Assembly (NCBI RefSeq): GCF_000003815.2
Contig: NW_023365750.1
Span: 59,930 to 123,929 of the forward strand
DNA length: 64,000 bases
From: Branchiostoma floridae
Lineage: Eukaryota; Chordata; Leptocardii; Amphioxiformes; Branchiostomatidae
Direction: 5' to 3'
Part shown: positions 14,101-22,584 of the stretch, piece by piece
Layout: the number at the start of each line of letters is the position of its first letter
How positions within the stretch are numbered: position 1 is the first letter of the stretch
The notes under the pieces: generated by a model
The model's database searches: none
The model's input: the letters and a program-made list of their open reading frames with translations, nothing else
Told to the model about the DNA's origin: nothing
Translations under genes and position numbers: made by a program

Positions 14101-17100
14101 TCATCTAATTATTATATTTTGATACAAGAAACGCAATCGTTTCTACTCATAAATTTACATTAGGTCACACTAGTTTTATTGATGACATTCGGGCGCGCAT
14201 TGATTTTGGCCTGTTCTCAAAAAAATCTGGTCACATATTACACTATAGCATCACTGGTCAATAAGAATTTTATGCTTTCTCAGTTTCTGTAGAATCTGCA
14301 CTTTATGGTAAAGGGGAGCTCATGGTCAGAGAATTGGGCCACAGTGCCCTTGACCCCCTCTTAAACAACAATAGCAATAAAAACATTATTGAAATAGCAA
14401 CAGTTAATTATCTCTTACAGTCGTTATGGATGTGAACATTGAACAAACTATGCCTGGCATAAAGGGACTTGATGTTTGGCCATGTGGTTTAGGAGAATTT
14501 TTGCTTTGATATTTTTTTCTTCTTTTTTTTTTTGTCCAGAGTATGCCATCCATAAAATAAAGTCAGGATGGCTTAGTAGCATATGCGAATCTAAAACCCG
14601 TCAACCGTATTGATAAATGAAGTGATAAATGCAGTGATAAATGAAGTATTTTTCTTCAGTAACGTACATGAAACAATTCACGGATCTTATGCATACTTTG
14701 ATTTAAAGGGAATCGTTGGTATAAATCAACAAAAAATCGTCTTACGTGTGCATGTTGGAACAGGATTACTCCATGTTCTGTCAGCTTGGCACGTCAAGGT
14801 AGCAGCGCCGTTTAGGATGTATCCCGTGTTACAGGTGAACGTTACTGTATTCCCTAGGGAGTTCGCGCCGGTAGGGGGCGTTCGTGCTCCGTTAGTTGGG
14901 GCCGACAACGGCCAGCATGGTCTTGCTGAAATTGTCAATAACCTATTACTATGGGTGTATAATAAAAAAAACGTGCATATCAGATTCATGTCTAATTCTT
15001 ATATTTTGAATAATAAAAGGTCAAACATTTTCTCATTCTACCCTCTTACAATCTAGATGTACGATCTGGAGTTCGCTCGACATTACTAGCATCTATATAA
15101 ACATACAAGTCGTCTTACGCGTGCATGTTCCAATAGGATTGCTCCATGTTCCGTCAGCTTGGCACGTCACAGCAGAGGCTCCGTTCAGTTGGTATCCCGG
15201 GTTACAGGTGACTGTTACCTGGTTTAGGTAGGAGTACGGTCCTGGATAACTCAGCGCTCCATTAGTTGGGGACGCCAGCGTCGGACATTGCCTGGCTAAA
15301 ATGGTAAATTAACTATTCATTTACGTATCCAGAAGGTAAAAAACTTTGACACATGTAATTCTACATGCAAAGGCAGAGTTTGTGCAGCCGAGGGTCGCCC
15401 TTGTAGAAAATGAATGAGCGATCGATGTTAACGAGTGGTCAGGAAGAACGGCAGCCCAGCTAACCAGACCGGCTGACTACCGTTAGAGGTGGAAAACATA
15501 TGTGTCTAGGGGCAGTATGTCTGTCCACAAACTTTGCTACTTAGCTATGGGACTGAGATGAGAAATTTATGCCTATCGTTCTTTGATGGATGCTAAATGT
15601 GTGAACGGTTCATCTATGATTATGTAATCAAACGTAAATGTGTTAAGGTAAATCTACCATTGAATTAACATTTAGCATGTATCAACTTGAAACTTACCCG
15701 ACGTCTGCACCCTACACTAAAACCCCAAAGAAATTAATAGTGTTTTATATATCAAGCTAAAAGTCATCTTACGTGTGCAAGTTGGAACAGGATTACTCCA
15801 TGTTCTATCAGCTTGGCATGTCGAGGTTTCAGAGCCGTTCCGTACGTATCCCGTGTTACAGGTGAACGTTACTGTATTCTCGGAGGGGTTTGCTCCACCA
15901 GGCGCCAGTACTCCGTTAGTCGGGGCCGTCAACGTCGAACACGCTGCAAATGTTCAATGACCTTTACTACGGAGATTTATATCTGTATTAGATACAATAC
16001 CTTTTGAGTTTGGCTCATTTTAAAGATGCAATTTCCTTCTGATACTTTTATTACTAGAGACTCAATACATACTACAATTTAATCAACATCGCTTGCAGAT
16101 ATTAACCTGATATCAATTTGTCCATATCAAAGGAAGTTGCTAGCATACAAGAACTTAAAAGTCATCTTACCCGTGCATGTTCCAACATTGATGTTCCATG
16201 TTCCGTCAGCTTGGCACGTCACAGCAAAGGATCCACTCAGTTGGTATCCCAAGTTACATGTGACAGTAACCTGGCTCGGGTAGAAGTACGGTCCCGGAGG
16301 ACTCAGCGCTCCGTAAGTTGGGGCCGTCAACACAGGACATGGTCTGGCTGTAATAGTAAAAAAGCGCAGCGGAGTTTGGTGTATGGATAACGATCATCGA
16401 TTGATAATTAGGTCGAGTACAAAAGTCGACGATCGACTAGAATTAGAATACAGTTTATACATCAAAGCCACAAATATGTAGTAAGTATGATTGAAACCAT
16501 ATGAAAAGACACGAACTCACTATGTAAAACATGCCGAAAGTCATAACTTGAAGTATCGATCAGAGAAGTCTTTTAATTTGTGTTTACCATGTGAGAGAAA
16601 GGTCAGTTTATTTGCCTCTCGTACGCTTTCTACTATCTGCTAAATTTTTGTATCATACATTTAAATTGACATTGCTATCATATATGAAATTGTAAGTCGT
16701 CTTACGCGTGCATGTTGGAATATTGTTGCTCCAAGTTCCGTCAGATTGGCACGTCACAGGAAAGACTCCGTCCAGGACGTATCCCGAGTTACATCTGACT
16801 GTAACCTGGTTCGGGTAGGAGTACGGTCCGGGAGGACTCAGCGCTCCGTTAGTTGGGGCCGTCAACACCGGACATGGAACGGCTGTAATGGTTTATTATG
16901 GACCTTTAAGATACATACATATGGCGAATATTTTTGTCGAATGATAGATACCAGCTCATCCACCATTATCTAGTGTATGTATATGTAAACTACGATTTGT
17001 TTGTCATTTTCCAGGGTTTCAATATTGAGTGTGGCAACTATTCTTAATATTTTCTCATTAGTATTAGAATATTGGTGTCTGAAAACTAAATTTTGCTAGA

Positions 17101-20100
17101 AATTACTGGTAACATTAGACGTCAAACTCAACTTACGTAAACATGTTGGGACAGTGTTGCTCCATGTTCCGTCAGCTTGGCACGTTAGAGTAGAGATTCC
17201 GGTTAGTTGATATCCCACGTGACAGGTGAACGTAATCGTGTTCGGGTAGAAGTTTGAACCGGTAGGGGGCGTACGTACTCCGTAAATTGGGGCCGACAAC
17301 ACAGGGCACTGTCTGGCTGAAATGGTCAATAACCTTTTATTACGCGGATCTAATAATGTATATACTTTGGTGCCTATAATGCAAAAGGTCACTGGTTTGA
17401 ATCTATTACCGTCTATAATGATTAGAAAGTTGTTTTAATTGCTGTCTTTATCATCTAATAAATGTCAGAATACTACATTTTAGTGAACACCGCTGACATA
17501 CATAAACATGCAAGCCATAGTCATCTTACGTGTGCATGTATGGACAGGGTTGCTCCATGTTCCGTCAGCTCGGCACGTGGCACCAGTAGCGCCGTTCCGT
17601 ACGTATCCCGTGTTACAGGTGTAGCTGACTGTCGCCTGGTAGTTGTACGTACCGGCAGCAGGACTTATCCATCCGTTAGTTGGCGCAGCCTGAGCTGGAC
17701 ACTGGATGACTGAAATGGAAAGTACAGAAAAATACACCCTCTATCGGTCTCGTGATCAAAGACACTACGCGGTGTACATATTACAGGATTTTTTATGTTA
17801 CAGGAGCTGTGGCCATTACTGTAGAACAATTTGTCGCTAGCATGACCTTCTTCAAAGTCCATACCTCACTTCATAAATGTAATGTGCCATCAAGAGGACT
17901 TTCCATTAGAAATGGGCTATTCAAACGTGACGTCATTTGCCGGGGTTGACAGAGACTAATTTCGGGCTTAAGTAAAGTTTGCTGCCTAATATTATTTTTC
18001 TTAAACTTGACTTAAGCGCGATGTGGATTATCGAAGGGATAATAGGAAGTCATAATTTTCAAGGTGATGTGTGAATGTGCGAATCATGAAACTTACGGTT
18101 GCATGTCGGGGGAGTTGCGCTCCAGGCACCATCTGCAAGGCAGGTAAGTCTTGTTGGACCGGCCAGGTTGTACCCCGTGTTACAGGTGAAGGTGATCTGA
18201 TCCTGGTACTGACGTCTGTTTGTAGACAGCGAACCGTTCGCTGGTGCAGTCAGGACAGGGCATTGTACAGCTGGAAATAAAAATACACATGAATTATTTG
18301 GTATCTTTTAAAAAGTAAGGCATTAAAACATTATAACAGAGTTTCTGACACGCCCTATTCGATGTCGTATAGAAACGAAATCTAACAGAATGAAGGTTTT
18401 GATGGATCATTGATTCATGACGAACCTGTGCAGGTGAAACCGTTCCCGACTAACCCAACGTCACACGTGCACGTGTAGGTTCTCCCCAATACTCGGCAGG
18501 TGGCGTTGGCGTGACACGGAAATGGATCGCAAAGGTTAGTCGCTGCAAAGTAAGGTCAACTATTTATACATGGATCTATCTATAATTCTATTTTCACAGA
18601 ATTTGACTACTCCACATTACATTTTTTAAATGATTAAAAAAATTGCTATCAACCGTTTAGAAACAAAGGTGTGGAATGTCTATACTTTTAAAACGACAGG
18701 TATAGACGTAGGGCATATAAAGTAACTAGGGCATGCTCACCGTTACAAATGTTCTCCCTTATAAATTTGGGGTGCTCGTCACCAATAAGGTTGTCAAAAT
18801 CATCCAGCCTGAACACGCTGCTTGGGTCACCAGCAATAGCCTCTAGATAAGCTTGATGACTAATGTCGCTTGTCTTAGCTAGCTTTCACAGCGAACACTG
18901 AGCTACAAATCTGACGCAAAACGTTCACGTCACCCTCGGGGTTTGCTAGTTAAAGGCAGGGCACAAAATTGACTTGTCAAGCGTTAACTCAGTACTCACC
19001 GTTACAAATGATCTCCCTTATACGTCTGGGGTGGATTGCATCCACAAGGTTGTCAAAGTCGCTCAGCCTAAACACCCTGTTTGGGGCACCAGAAATAGCC
19101 TCTAGAGTAGCTTGATGGATGTCGGCTTCCGTGCCAATTCCCACAACAAACACGGTGATGCCCATCTGATGTACCAACTGCGCCGGACGAATGACGTCAT
19201 CCTCGGAGTCATCGTCGGTAATTACGATCAAGAAATCGAGAGTATCATTCCGCCGGCCGTTTACTTCGAGAAACGAGTTATTGCGCACGTGATCGAGACC
19301 AAGTCCAGTGAAGGTGTGACCTCTGTCGTAGGGAATGTTGTGAATCTCAGTTAAAAGCTCAACTCTGGTGTAATTTTCATTCAGCTTCACGCGTGTGACC
19401 TCCGCGCCAACGTTGCTGTACGTGACAACACCGACCCTTGTGTCGTTTTCTCCGAGTGTGAAATAGTTCACTACATTCATGACGAACGCCTTTGCATCCT
19501 CGAAACCGCTTGTCCTGAAACTCTCCGAGCTGTCCAGGAGGAAGACCAGGTCTACTGGATAAGGACAGGTTTTGGCTGAAGAAAATAAGAAATGTTTAAT
19601 TTAATGTCGTTCATGTCTTTAATAACTATTCCGGCACTTCTTTTGCTAAAATAAAACCCTTTTCATCACTGACATCGGGATATAAAATTATGCTAGAATC
19701 GTTACGAGACGGTCCCTGATAACTTGATTCGTACTACTTAGAAGAGTCATAAAGTAATGCAAGTGTTTTGTTATAAGCTCGATTATTTTATCTTGGAATG
19801 ACTGGGCATTGCCAATGATTTAAAGACGATTCTTATGGGACCTAAGAATATGTTGTTCATATCTTTATAGTCTCGACATGACCATACCCTTGGCAGCTTT
19901 TAAGCTGCCGAGGGTATGGTCATGTTGAAACACGAGTGTATTTCAGAACAACATGGCCAAGTTTCCAATCTCTAGATTGATGGAAAAGGAGTCAAAACGC
20001 ATTCGGCTTTGTGTTTAGCTGGCTCTAAATATCACAGCGTACCCTATTCTAGCAGGAACCTTGAAAATTTTCATCATCATCATCCTGGCGTGCTGGTTGC

Positions 20101-20755
20101 ACGGATCGACATGACTCTCTTTCTCCATCCTTTTCTATCCTCCATAGCCTTTAGTGAGTAATATGTGGAGTTACCATTATAGTCGGGTGAACTTAGCTTT
20201 TTACATATTCTATATGTGAATCAGATCTCGAGGAACTTATAGTCTGAAAGATTTCCCCAGGGTATTGTCGTCTTGTGATCAGTTGAAGTGTTACGCCTTA
20301 TAATTAGGGTGGTTATCCAGGCTATATAAATATACGGAATTAACGTGGTTCTCACATCAAATTGAGACATAGATTTTAGTCTCAAGTATATCCGTTACGT
20401 CCAATTAAATTCAGTGAATGAAGAAAAAAAGTTTATATGAAGCCACTTGCAGTACCTTTTGACACCTTGTATACACTCAAGCTGCGAATACTAAGGAGGG
20501 TCTAAGCCATTTGATTTTTCAACCGCAATAGATCAAGGTCATCGTGAAAAAAAATAGCGTAAAAATAACGATGTTATATCAAAGGTTAACCGTCTTTAAT
20601 TTAGGCTCGTGTTTAAAGGTGTACAAAGACGATAATTTCTATAATAACCACTTTTCTCAAAGTACGTCTATGTCTTTGCATGCAGTGTCCCACATAATGA
20701 TTGTAGAATATGAAGCATTAAAGACACTCACCTAATGGAGGTGGAATCTGGGAAA
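2025..20755 (-). CDS. Gene B: VWA-EGF-CCP(x11)-Ig-SEA-HRM-GAIN adhesion GPCR (spliced span)
   Basis: Multi-exon receptor gene read from high to low coordinates. Exons in order: linker 20755-20732, VWA 19575-19000, EGF 18542-18426, eleven CCPs 18270-12320, Ig 11806-11154, SEA-like 10963-9658, HRM-like 9171-8817, GAIN 8410-6175, GPS 5655-5485, TM1 5042-4933, TM2-4 4320-4058, TM5 3035-2496, TM6 2133-2025. Splice phases agree at the junctions I checked. The GPS plus the helix sequences identify a family B2 adhesion GPCR, expected at the cell surface, where GAIN cleaves itself and a tethered peptide can activate the helices. Signal peptide-VWA-CCP is not a usual front end for this family. The first exon (22490-22437) has lost its ATG and its donor, so the start is uncertain. 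Transcripts may begin in gene A. TM7 is not found and may lie beyond the gap at 1558. Confidence 0.8.
2496..3035 (-). CDS. Gene B exons: transmembrane helix 5 and loop 2 (two exons)
   Basis: Exon 3035-2945 encodes LPLVIAIITLLADVPSNYSE and ends in phase 2. Exon 2620-2496 continues as FCWLQGNQLYFGFLLPAGL and VYIMVIRKLVSRGRAK. Joining them gives the conserved extracellular-loop-2 CWL motif exactly at the splice. The upstream junction restores WGLPLVIA with the TM4 exon. Confidence 0.85.
4058..4320 (-). CDS. Gene B exon: transmembrane helices 2-4
   Basis: Encodes QLRQTRPHRILINLCVALL (TM2), the GCTAVAFLLHYFLLAVFLWM stretch (TM3, including the conserved extracellular Cys) and YVSRFFLKAAILAWG (start of TM4). 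R.HRI.INLC and HYF.L..F.WM..EA are hallmark motifs of adhesion GPCRs. Confidence 0.93.
4933..5042 (-). CDS. Gene B exon: stalk and transmembrane helix 1
   Basis: Encodes DISGGLHNFALDVISKSGI then ALSITGLAITLIIYLAF. The ALD.IS..G...S..GL pattern after the GPS is the tethered-agonist/TM1 junction of adhesion GPCRs. It joins the GPS exon in phase 0 and the TM2 exon in phase 2. Confidence 0.9.
5485..5655 (-). CDS. Gene B exon: GPS autoproteolysis motif
   Basis: Encodes CVFWDFNVDGGGGAWSTEGC and CECNHLTNFAVLT. All four canonical GPS cysteines, both Trp residues and the HL/T cleavage tripeptide are present, so cleavage between Leu and Thr is expected. Confidence 0.95.
6175..8410 (-). CDS. Gene B exons: GAIN domain (five exons)
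   Basis: Exons 8410-8267, 7915-7821, 7322-7200, 6907-6747 and 6347-6175 join in frame. Readable segments are VPLNPDNVVGVAADLEILTF, IIQSLEKFNDRVNLAT, IGLASLEGGGYLEDELV and EEVRVSFIIYQNSQLFQS. The last has the V.V.FIIY..S.LF pattern found just before the GPS in GAIN-B, and NSRVIA then leads to the GPS exon. The helical exons fit GAIN-A. The donor at 6747 (GTTTGT) is weak. Confidence 0.82.
8817..9171 (-). CDS. Gene B exons: HRM-like cysteine-rich domain (two exons)
   Basis: Exon 9171-9043 encodes TCYGETVTATDPSS and AFSIQRCADNTKS. Exon 8926-8817 encodes VGFPLAVRRCMGS and VSWASPELLDCDL. The R.C...W..P.L..C spacing resembles the hormone-receptor-motif domain that often precedes GAIN. I infer the domain from the cysteine pattern only. 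Confidence 0.65.
9658..10963 (-). CDS. Gene B exons: SEA-like domain and linker (three exons)
   Basis: Exons 10963-10851, 10217-10159 and 9821-9658 join in phases 0 and 2. They read GTVRFVSSVIIADWNFTPDM, DPTSAAFRNISSVIVDW, YQQALSRVQGQASIRVNDVK, then a segment that includes IYDDLKTAAQLPSSLEVDP. The D..S..F..I...I..W...L pattern fits a SEA fold, which sits between Ig and GAIN in ADGRF-type receptors. No clear G-S cleavage motif was seen. Confidence 0.65.
11154..11806 (-). CDS. Gene B exons: immunoglobulin domain (two exons)
   Basis: Exon 11806-11659 encodes ISPKRIQDLLVGESVTITCK and YQWTVDGTVVPNQ (first Cys and core Trp). Exon 11254-11154 encodes VGGIHNINCIVTSSDGE and SDESIVTVLPE (second Cys). 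The pair enters and leaves in phase 1, so the Ig unit is one symmetric cassette split by a phase 2 intron. The CCP exon at 12320 splices straight into it. Confidence 0.85.
12320..12496 (-). CDS. Gene B CCP 11
   Basis: LVLTAPTDGARTGPNGAIPY through [16 protein letters not shown]. Membrane-proximal module. Its phase 1 donor joins the Ig exon directly. Confidence 0.9.
12563..12985. repeat. TCACAT-rich repetitive intron segment
   Basis: About 420 bp between CCP 10 and CCP 11 in which TCACAT or TTCACATTTT-like words recur more than a dozen times at irregular spacing. It is bounded by GTCACACTGTGA near 12611 and CCCTCACAGTGA near 12965, which form a short imperfect inverted repeat. No coding potential. 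Confidence 0.6.
13176..13355 (-). CDS. Gene B CCP 10
   Basis: [18 protein letters not shown] start, [12 protein letters not shown] core, SNPVPIC end. Closest in the window to gene D CCP 7 ([18 protein letters not shown]). Confidence 0.9.
13724..13900 (-). CDS. Gene B CCP 9
   Basis: [20 protein letters not shown] start, [19 protein letters not shown] core, SSPVGTC end. The exon ends TGC ACA G rather than the usual ACA C. Confidence 0.9.
14746..14925 (-). CDS. Gene B CCP 8
   Basis: [20 protein letters not shown] start, [18 protein letters not shown] core, [14 protein letters not shown] end (Arg for the usual Gly in GTW). About 820 bp of intron before CCP 9 holds no recognisable element. Confidence 0.9.
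15119..15295 (-). CDS. Gene B CCP 7
   Basis: Open throughout although it has no internal Met: CPTLASPTNGALSYPGPYSY, then [17 protein letters not shown] and SNPIGTC. The acceptor reads TTTAG instead of TTCAG. Confidence 0.88.
15773..15943 (-). CDS. Gene B CCP 6
   Basis: [20 protein letters not shown] start, [18 protein letters not shown] core, [14 protein letters not shown] end. A slightly shorter module that shares the ADRTW variant with CCP 8. Confidence 0.9.
16171..16347 (-). CDS. Gene B CCP 5
   Basis: TAPTYGALSPPGPYFYPSQV start, NLGYQLSGSFAVTC core, GTWNINVGTC end. The exon ends ACG G, so the last residue of the joint is Gly. Confidence 0.9.
16706..16882 (-). CDS. Gene B CCP 4
   Basis: [20 protein letters not shown] start, RCNSGYVLDGVFPVTCQSDG core, SNNIPTC end. 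Gln-Ser-Asp replaces the usual Gln-Ala-Asp. Confidence 0.9.
17137..17316 (-). CDS. Gene B CCP 3
   Basis: [20 protein letters not shown] start, GYQLTGISTLTC core, SNTVPTC end. This is the positional counterpart of gene D CCP 3 (55089-55268), which shares the SNFY and LTG motifs. Confidence 0.9.
17530..17709 (-). CDS. Gene B CCP 2
   Basis: CPAQAAPTNGWISPAAGTYN start, [18 protein letters not shown] core, SNPVHTC end. It pairs with gene D CCP 2, which has the same AAPTNG-type start and PVHTC end. Confidence 0.9.
18097..18270 (-). CDS. Gene B CCP 1
   Basis: [20 protein letters not shown] start, NLAGPTRLTC core, GAWSATPPTCN end. This is the distinct first-CCP subtype of the family. It is intact only here and in gene D (54361-54534), and broken in genes A and C. 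Confidence 0.9.
18426..18542 (-). CDS. Gene B EGF module
   Basis: TNLCDPFPCHANATCRVLGR then YTCTCDVGLVGNGFTCT: six cysteines in EGF spacing without the calcium-binding DxDE start. Phase 1-1 exon. Confidence 0.9.
18741..18880 (-). pseudogene. Partial VWA exon copy (3' end only)
   Basis: Repeats the last third of a VWA exon in the same orientation, downstream of the full VWA: ISHQAYLEAIAGDPSS, VFRLDDFDNLIGDEHP, FIRENICN and an intact donor. It has no acceptor, and an in-frame TAA lies just 5' of it, so it looks like a truncated duplication rather than an exon. Confidence 0.75.
19000..19575 (-). CDS. Gene B VWA domain
   Basis: Full von Willebrand A domain in one exon. It starts [17 protein letters not shown] (MIDAS DxSxS), has the MIDAS Thr in GHTFTGLGL and the Asp in VITDDDSEDD, and ends FDNLVDAIHPRRIREI. 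About 190 residues is normal for VWA. Metal-dependent ligand binding is expected. N-glycosylation sequons are present (NDT, NYT, NNS). The ending IHPRR is the most divergent of the four copies. Confidence 0.93.
19876..19925. repeat. Near-perfect 50-bp palindrome
   Basis: Arms ACATGACCATACCCT...AGGGTATGGTCATGT around GGCAGCTTTTAAGCTGCC. It could extrude a cruciform or fold as a hairpin in the first intron of gene B. No element boundary is visible. Confidence 0.85.
20732..20755 (-). CDS. Gene B linker mini-exon
   Basis: A 24-nt phase 1-1 exon that reads VSQIPPPL across the junctions, with acceptor TTACAG and donor GTGAGT. Matching mini-exons occur in A (25650-25676), C (30475-30501) and D (52616-52651). 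Confidence 0.75.
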   Translation of the reverse strand, partial: FPRFHLH

Positions 20756-21109
20756 CTGTAAGAATGCAATTACATTTATATAATTAATATTCGACATGAT
20801 GGTGACATTTCAACTATATCTGTTACCCTTTACATCCATAGCTAAAATTACACATAGACTCCAACATTCCACATCGCCCAAGTTACCTTGGTCTCACTGC
20901 GTTAGCTGTGATCCGTAAACATCATGGAGATCGGATAGGTGCATAATTGCATTATTTACAGTTAGGTGATCAGCGACGCAAGACGTCTTGATGGTCTTGC
21001 ATCGGGATTTAAGATCCTACAAGACACTTCAGATAGTTTGTGTGTAACGCATCTGTAAGCATTTGCCAGACCAACGAAGGGGCTGCCGGACACCGGAGGG
21101 GTTGATTGG

Positions 21110-22022
21110 TTAACCCTATTCAGACCGGGGGGGGGGGTTGAGGCCTGCGCTAACTTCGATGTCGTATAACGCCAAAACGGCTTACGCTAGAGCCACCAAA
21201 TTTGTTGAGTTTTCCTAAAATATTGTTGGCAATAATATAACGAAGGTTGACAAATTTTCCATTTTTTTCTTGTTGCCATGGCAACCGTTTGTTGACAGGC
21301 AGTTTTGCCAAAAAACACTATTTTTGGTTCTATGTATTTTTCACATTTATTTGCTATATTACTGCGATTTTGTTACATAAATAAAATCTTATATTATCAT
21401 ATCTTTCATAATTGTATATGCATAAATTATGCTAATTTGATGACGTCATCAGCCCAAAATCCAAGATGGCGGACCGAATGGCCAGATCAAGAATAACAAG
21501 CTAATTATCCCTTAAAGTTTGTAACTATCTGGTATTTTTTCATCAAAAACCATCTAAATGAATGAATTTAGTCTATTTACATTGCCCTTTGTGATTATTT
21601 GTTGCAAAAAAAGTATTTTTAAAAATTCAAGGTGGCGGGTATAATATGGCGGAGCCCAACTCGTATCTTAGATGTGCATGACGTCATTTTATGACGTCGT
21701 ATTGACGTCATTGATGTTGCTATTGGCAACGCAAGTCGTAATAAACATTATTATTCTGTTATCTGCACTTGTTGTTACATTTTTGTAGCATAACTTGAAG
21801 TTTTACGAGAATACCCATTTTTCATTGGATTTGGCCAATGTAATCAAATTGATGACGTCATAATTACGTCATCTTACGTCAACGTAATGTCAAACGTGAC
21901 ATACTTGTCAGATATTATGTCGAAATCATGTCCTTAAAATTTGGTGGCCTTACGGCACGTCGTTTTAGAGTTATATGACTTTGAAGTGGAGGACCAAAAA
22001 AGCCCGGTCTGAATAGGGTTAA
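21110..22022. mobile_element. MITE with TTAA ends, 913 bp
   Basis: Terminal inverted repeats TTAACCCTATTCAGACCGGG and CCCGGTCTGAATAGGGTTAA, with TTAA at both edges as expected for a TTAA target (piggyBac-type). No transposase frame. The interior carries many TGACGTCA or close variants (about 21440, 21680-21710, 21850-21870). Related copies lie at 56292-56824 and 52710-52784, and one end remains near 31090-31115. Confidence 0.85.
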
Positions 22023-22436
22023 AAGATGCAAACTTTGGAAAAAAAATGAATAACAACATGCATGTAACTAAAAACAAAATGAAGATGGTTTTACATTCGT
22101 GCGACTTTAATAGGTGGCAAAAACAAAAAAAAAATGTCACAAAAATGTTCTTTATTTGACGTGGAAATCCTTTGTTAGAAGGGAAGTCAAGAGGGCCTGT
22201 GAAAATGTAAAAAGGGGAAAGATAGTACCGGTGCTTGCAGACATTATGGTTGTGCAGTACACGGCGATCGCCTGAAAAAAAGACCGTAGATTACGCATTT
22301 GACTTTGGTTAAAGAATGTAACACCAGTTCTCAACAGCGACAGGGTTGCAATCAACCAAAACCGTATCTATAAAAAAGTTATAATACAGTTAAAGACAAG
22401 GTTGGATTTCGTACAGTTGACAAAAAGTCAGTAAAC

Positions 22437-22490
22437 ACACCCAGGCTAAAATTAGCAACCATGAGTGCGCCAACTATCCCCAGGGCAAAC
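22437..22490 (-). pseudogene. Decayed first exon of gene B
   Basis: Aligns with the signal-peptide exons of A, C and D ([18 protein letters not shown] in frame), but ATG has become ATT, and about 10 bp that carried the GTAAGT donor are deleted, leaving CTGG|GTGTGT. Only an internal Met (ALMVANF) remains. It could no longer start a normal secreted product by itself. Confidence 0.8.
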
Positions 22491-22528
22491 TTAATTAAGA
22501 AGTCGGACAAGAGAAAACCATTTACGAA

Positions 22529-22584
22529 TTACGCACACATCAGCGCTCCGTTAGATGGGGCTGTCAACACATGACATTGTCTGG
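22529..22584 (-). pseudogene. Gene A truncated CCP exon with in-frame stop
   Basis: Begins with a normal acceptor and [13 protein letters not shown], then leaves the family sequence after the GALS position and reads CA followed by TAA at 22531-22529. The following bases match the 5' leader of the signal exons (TTCTCTTGT.CGACT), so the breakpoint joins gene A directly to the leader of gene B. Confidence 0.8.

Noticed and set aside
12258-16973. Plus-strand open frames across gene B CCP exons
   Set aside because: Antisense shadows of conserved CCP exons; no domain and no splice logic on that strand.
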